A stretch of DNA of 64,000 nucleotides from Ignavibacteria bacterium (lineage in GTDB: Bacteria; Bacteroidota; Ignavibacteria; Ignavibacteriales; SURF-24). The position numbers and the translations under genes were made by a program. The stretch spans positions 1-64,000 of the forward strand of contig JAAXKQ010000017.1 in the NCBI GenBank assembly GCA_025612245.1, given 5' to 3'. The notes below the pieces were generated by a model. That model saw nothing but the letters and a program-made list of their open reading frames with translations, was not told where the DNA came from and did no database searches. Below are positions 63,294-64,000 of this stretch, piece by piece (position 1 is the first letter of the stretch; every line of letters starts with the position of its first letter).

Positions 63294-64000
63294 ATGAAAT
63301 TTTTTAAGCACCTGTTATACACTGCCGTGTTCATTCTTGCCTGCACGCTGCAAAAATCCTTTTGCCAGGAGGTAATGCTGGATGACTTTGAATCCGTAAG
63401 CGGCTGGACAGCCTCCGCTTCAGAAGGCGTGGAAATTTCAATCCTGCCTGGCATAGGCTTAAATGGAAACTGCATTGAAATTAAATATAACTTCACGCAT
63501 GGCGCCGGATACTGCGGAATTCAGAAAGTCCTGCCCCTAAAGCTTCCGGAAAACTACAGGTTTTCCTTTTATATAAAAGGGGATTCCCCGGACAATAACC
63601 TGGAATTCAAGCTTACTGATAAATCGGGAGAAAACGTCTGGTGGCTGAACCAGAGAAAGTTCAGGTTTCCGGGCAACTGGACAAAGCAGGTAATAAAGAA
63701 AAGGAACATCAGCTTTGCCTGGGGGCCTACCGACAATAAAGAGCTAAAGGAATCATACGCTCTTCAGTTCTATATATCTTCTTCTTCTGGAGGAAAAGGT
63801 GTCATATTCCTGGACGGGCTTACATTTGAGATACTTGAGGCTCCTTCAGCTGAAAAACCTGTTCCGGAATTTTCAATGGATAAGATTAAAGCCTCACTAC
63901 CGGCTTCAATTCCCGAAGGAAAGGCCTTCACGATAGATCTTGGCAAGCACTATGAATATGGCGGGCTTATTCTTAAGTGGGATGAAGCTAAATTCCCGTC
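63294..64000 (+). CDS. Secreted carbohydrate-binding protein, 5' part only
   Basis: Starts at ATG 63294, 22 nt after the glucanase stop, and is open to the window end (235 residues plus). Signal peptide MKFFKHLLYTAVFILACTLQKSFC, then a jelly-roll-like domain ('LDDFESVSGWTASASEGVEI', 'YRFSFYIKGDSPDNNLEFKL', 'VIFLDGLTFEIL') resembling carbohydrate-binding domains, and from about 205 the start of a discoidin-like region ('FTIDLGKHYEYGGLILKWD'). Glycoside hydrolases often carry such an N-terminus, but the catalytic part is outside the window. Likely in the same transcript as the glucanase. Confidence 0.75.
   Translation, partial: MKFFKHLLYTAVFILACTLQKSFCQEVMLDDFESVSGWTASASEGVEISILPGIGLNGNCIEIKYNFTHGAGYCGIQKVLPLKLPENYRFSFYIKGDSPDNNLEFKLTDKSGENVWWLNQRKFRFPGNWTKQVIKKRNISFAWGPTDNKELKESYALQFYISSSSGGKGVIFLDGLTFEILEAPSAEKPVPEFSMDKIKASLPASIPEGKAFTIDLGKHYEYGGLILKWDEAKFP

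Noticed and set aside
1-64000. CRISPR arrays or intact insertion sequences
   Set aside because: No regularly spaced direct repeats, no cas genes and no transposase gene were seen; the short hairpins at 24.7-26.7 kb are the only mobile-looking elements.

Overview
The window reads as a chromosomal segment of a Bacteroidota/Chlorobi-group bacterium, most likely an Ignavibacteria relative. Three things point there. A secreted protein ends in a Por (type IX) secretion sorting domain of the 'FPNPFNP...YDALGKEVATLVNE' kind that is very common in Ignavibacteria. Several promoters fit the Bacteroidota pattern TTTG-N19/20-TAnnTTTG; the clearest precedes tRNA-Gln. Gene starts nevertheless often carry good GGAG-type ribosome sites, with several TTG or GTG starts. 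No rRNA, CRISPR array, phage or intact insertion sequence was seen.

Layout. 0-6.4 kb: secreted beta-propeller protein, type IX cargo protein, tRNA-Gln(CUG), a DUF6600-type envelope protein with an Arg/Asn-rich tail, and a PflX-like radical SAM protein. 6.6-12.3 kb: a beta-propeller sensor fused to a SpoIIE-type phosphatase, an acidic hypothetical protein, a YitT-type membrane protein and a small secreted protein. 12.4-20 kb: housekeeping run with SpoIID-like lipoprotein, Maf, a flippase-like membrane protein, isocitrate dehydrogenase, YtxH, DUF948 and an EF-G paralogue. 19.6-24.7 kb: HIT protein, glycerate kinase, thyA, folA and mutL, closely packed. 24.7-28.6 kb: REP-like hairpins around a B12-dependent acyl-CoA mutase large subunit with isobutyryl-CoA-mutase-like specificity residues, a TlpA-like protein and a small broken secreted gene. 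28.6-34.2 kb: chemotaxis receptor, UbiA-type prenyltransferase, CorC/HlyC-type protein and an AhpD-like protein. 34.6-40.6 kb: glnS, gltX, and a hybrid histidine kinase with three receivers whose phospho-acceptor His is Gln. 41-43 kb: a two-gene membrane pair that may be a divergent PorL/PorM-like motor. 43.3-50.9 kb: alpha-glucan phosphorylase, a small nuclease-fold candidate, a serine hydrolase lipoprotein, an aminotransferase and a MASE3 histidine kinase.

51-64 kb is the most accessory-looking part. A glycyl radical enzyme with an unusual GCGEY active-site loop and its activase lie divergent from an AraC-type regulator. An SMP-30 lactonase, a Gfo/Idh/MocA oxidoreductase and a CDF metal transporter follow. 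Then comes a carbohydrate locus: a sugar ABC importer (binding lipoprotein plus two permeases), a secreted COG5368/GH144-like glucanase behind a Bacteroidota promoter with a LacI-type palindrome, and the start of a secreted carbohydrate-binding protein that runs off the window. My inference is uptake and hydrolysis of a beta-glucan, possibly beta-1,2-glucan, but the substrate is not proven by sequence.

The best candidates for new biology are the GCGEY glycyl radical enzyme, the possible motor pair at 41.0-43.0 kb, the His-less hybrid kinase, and the operator-controlled glucanase locus. All family calls come from reading motifs; no database search was run.
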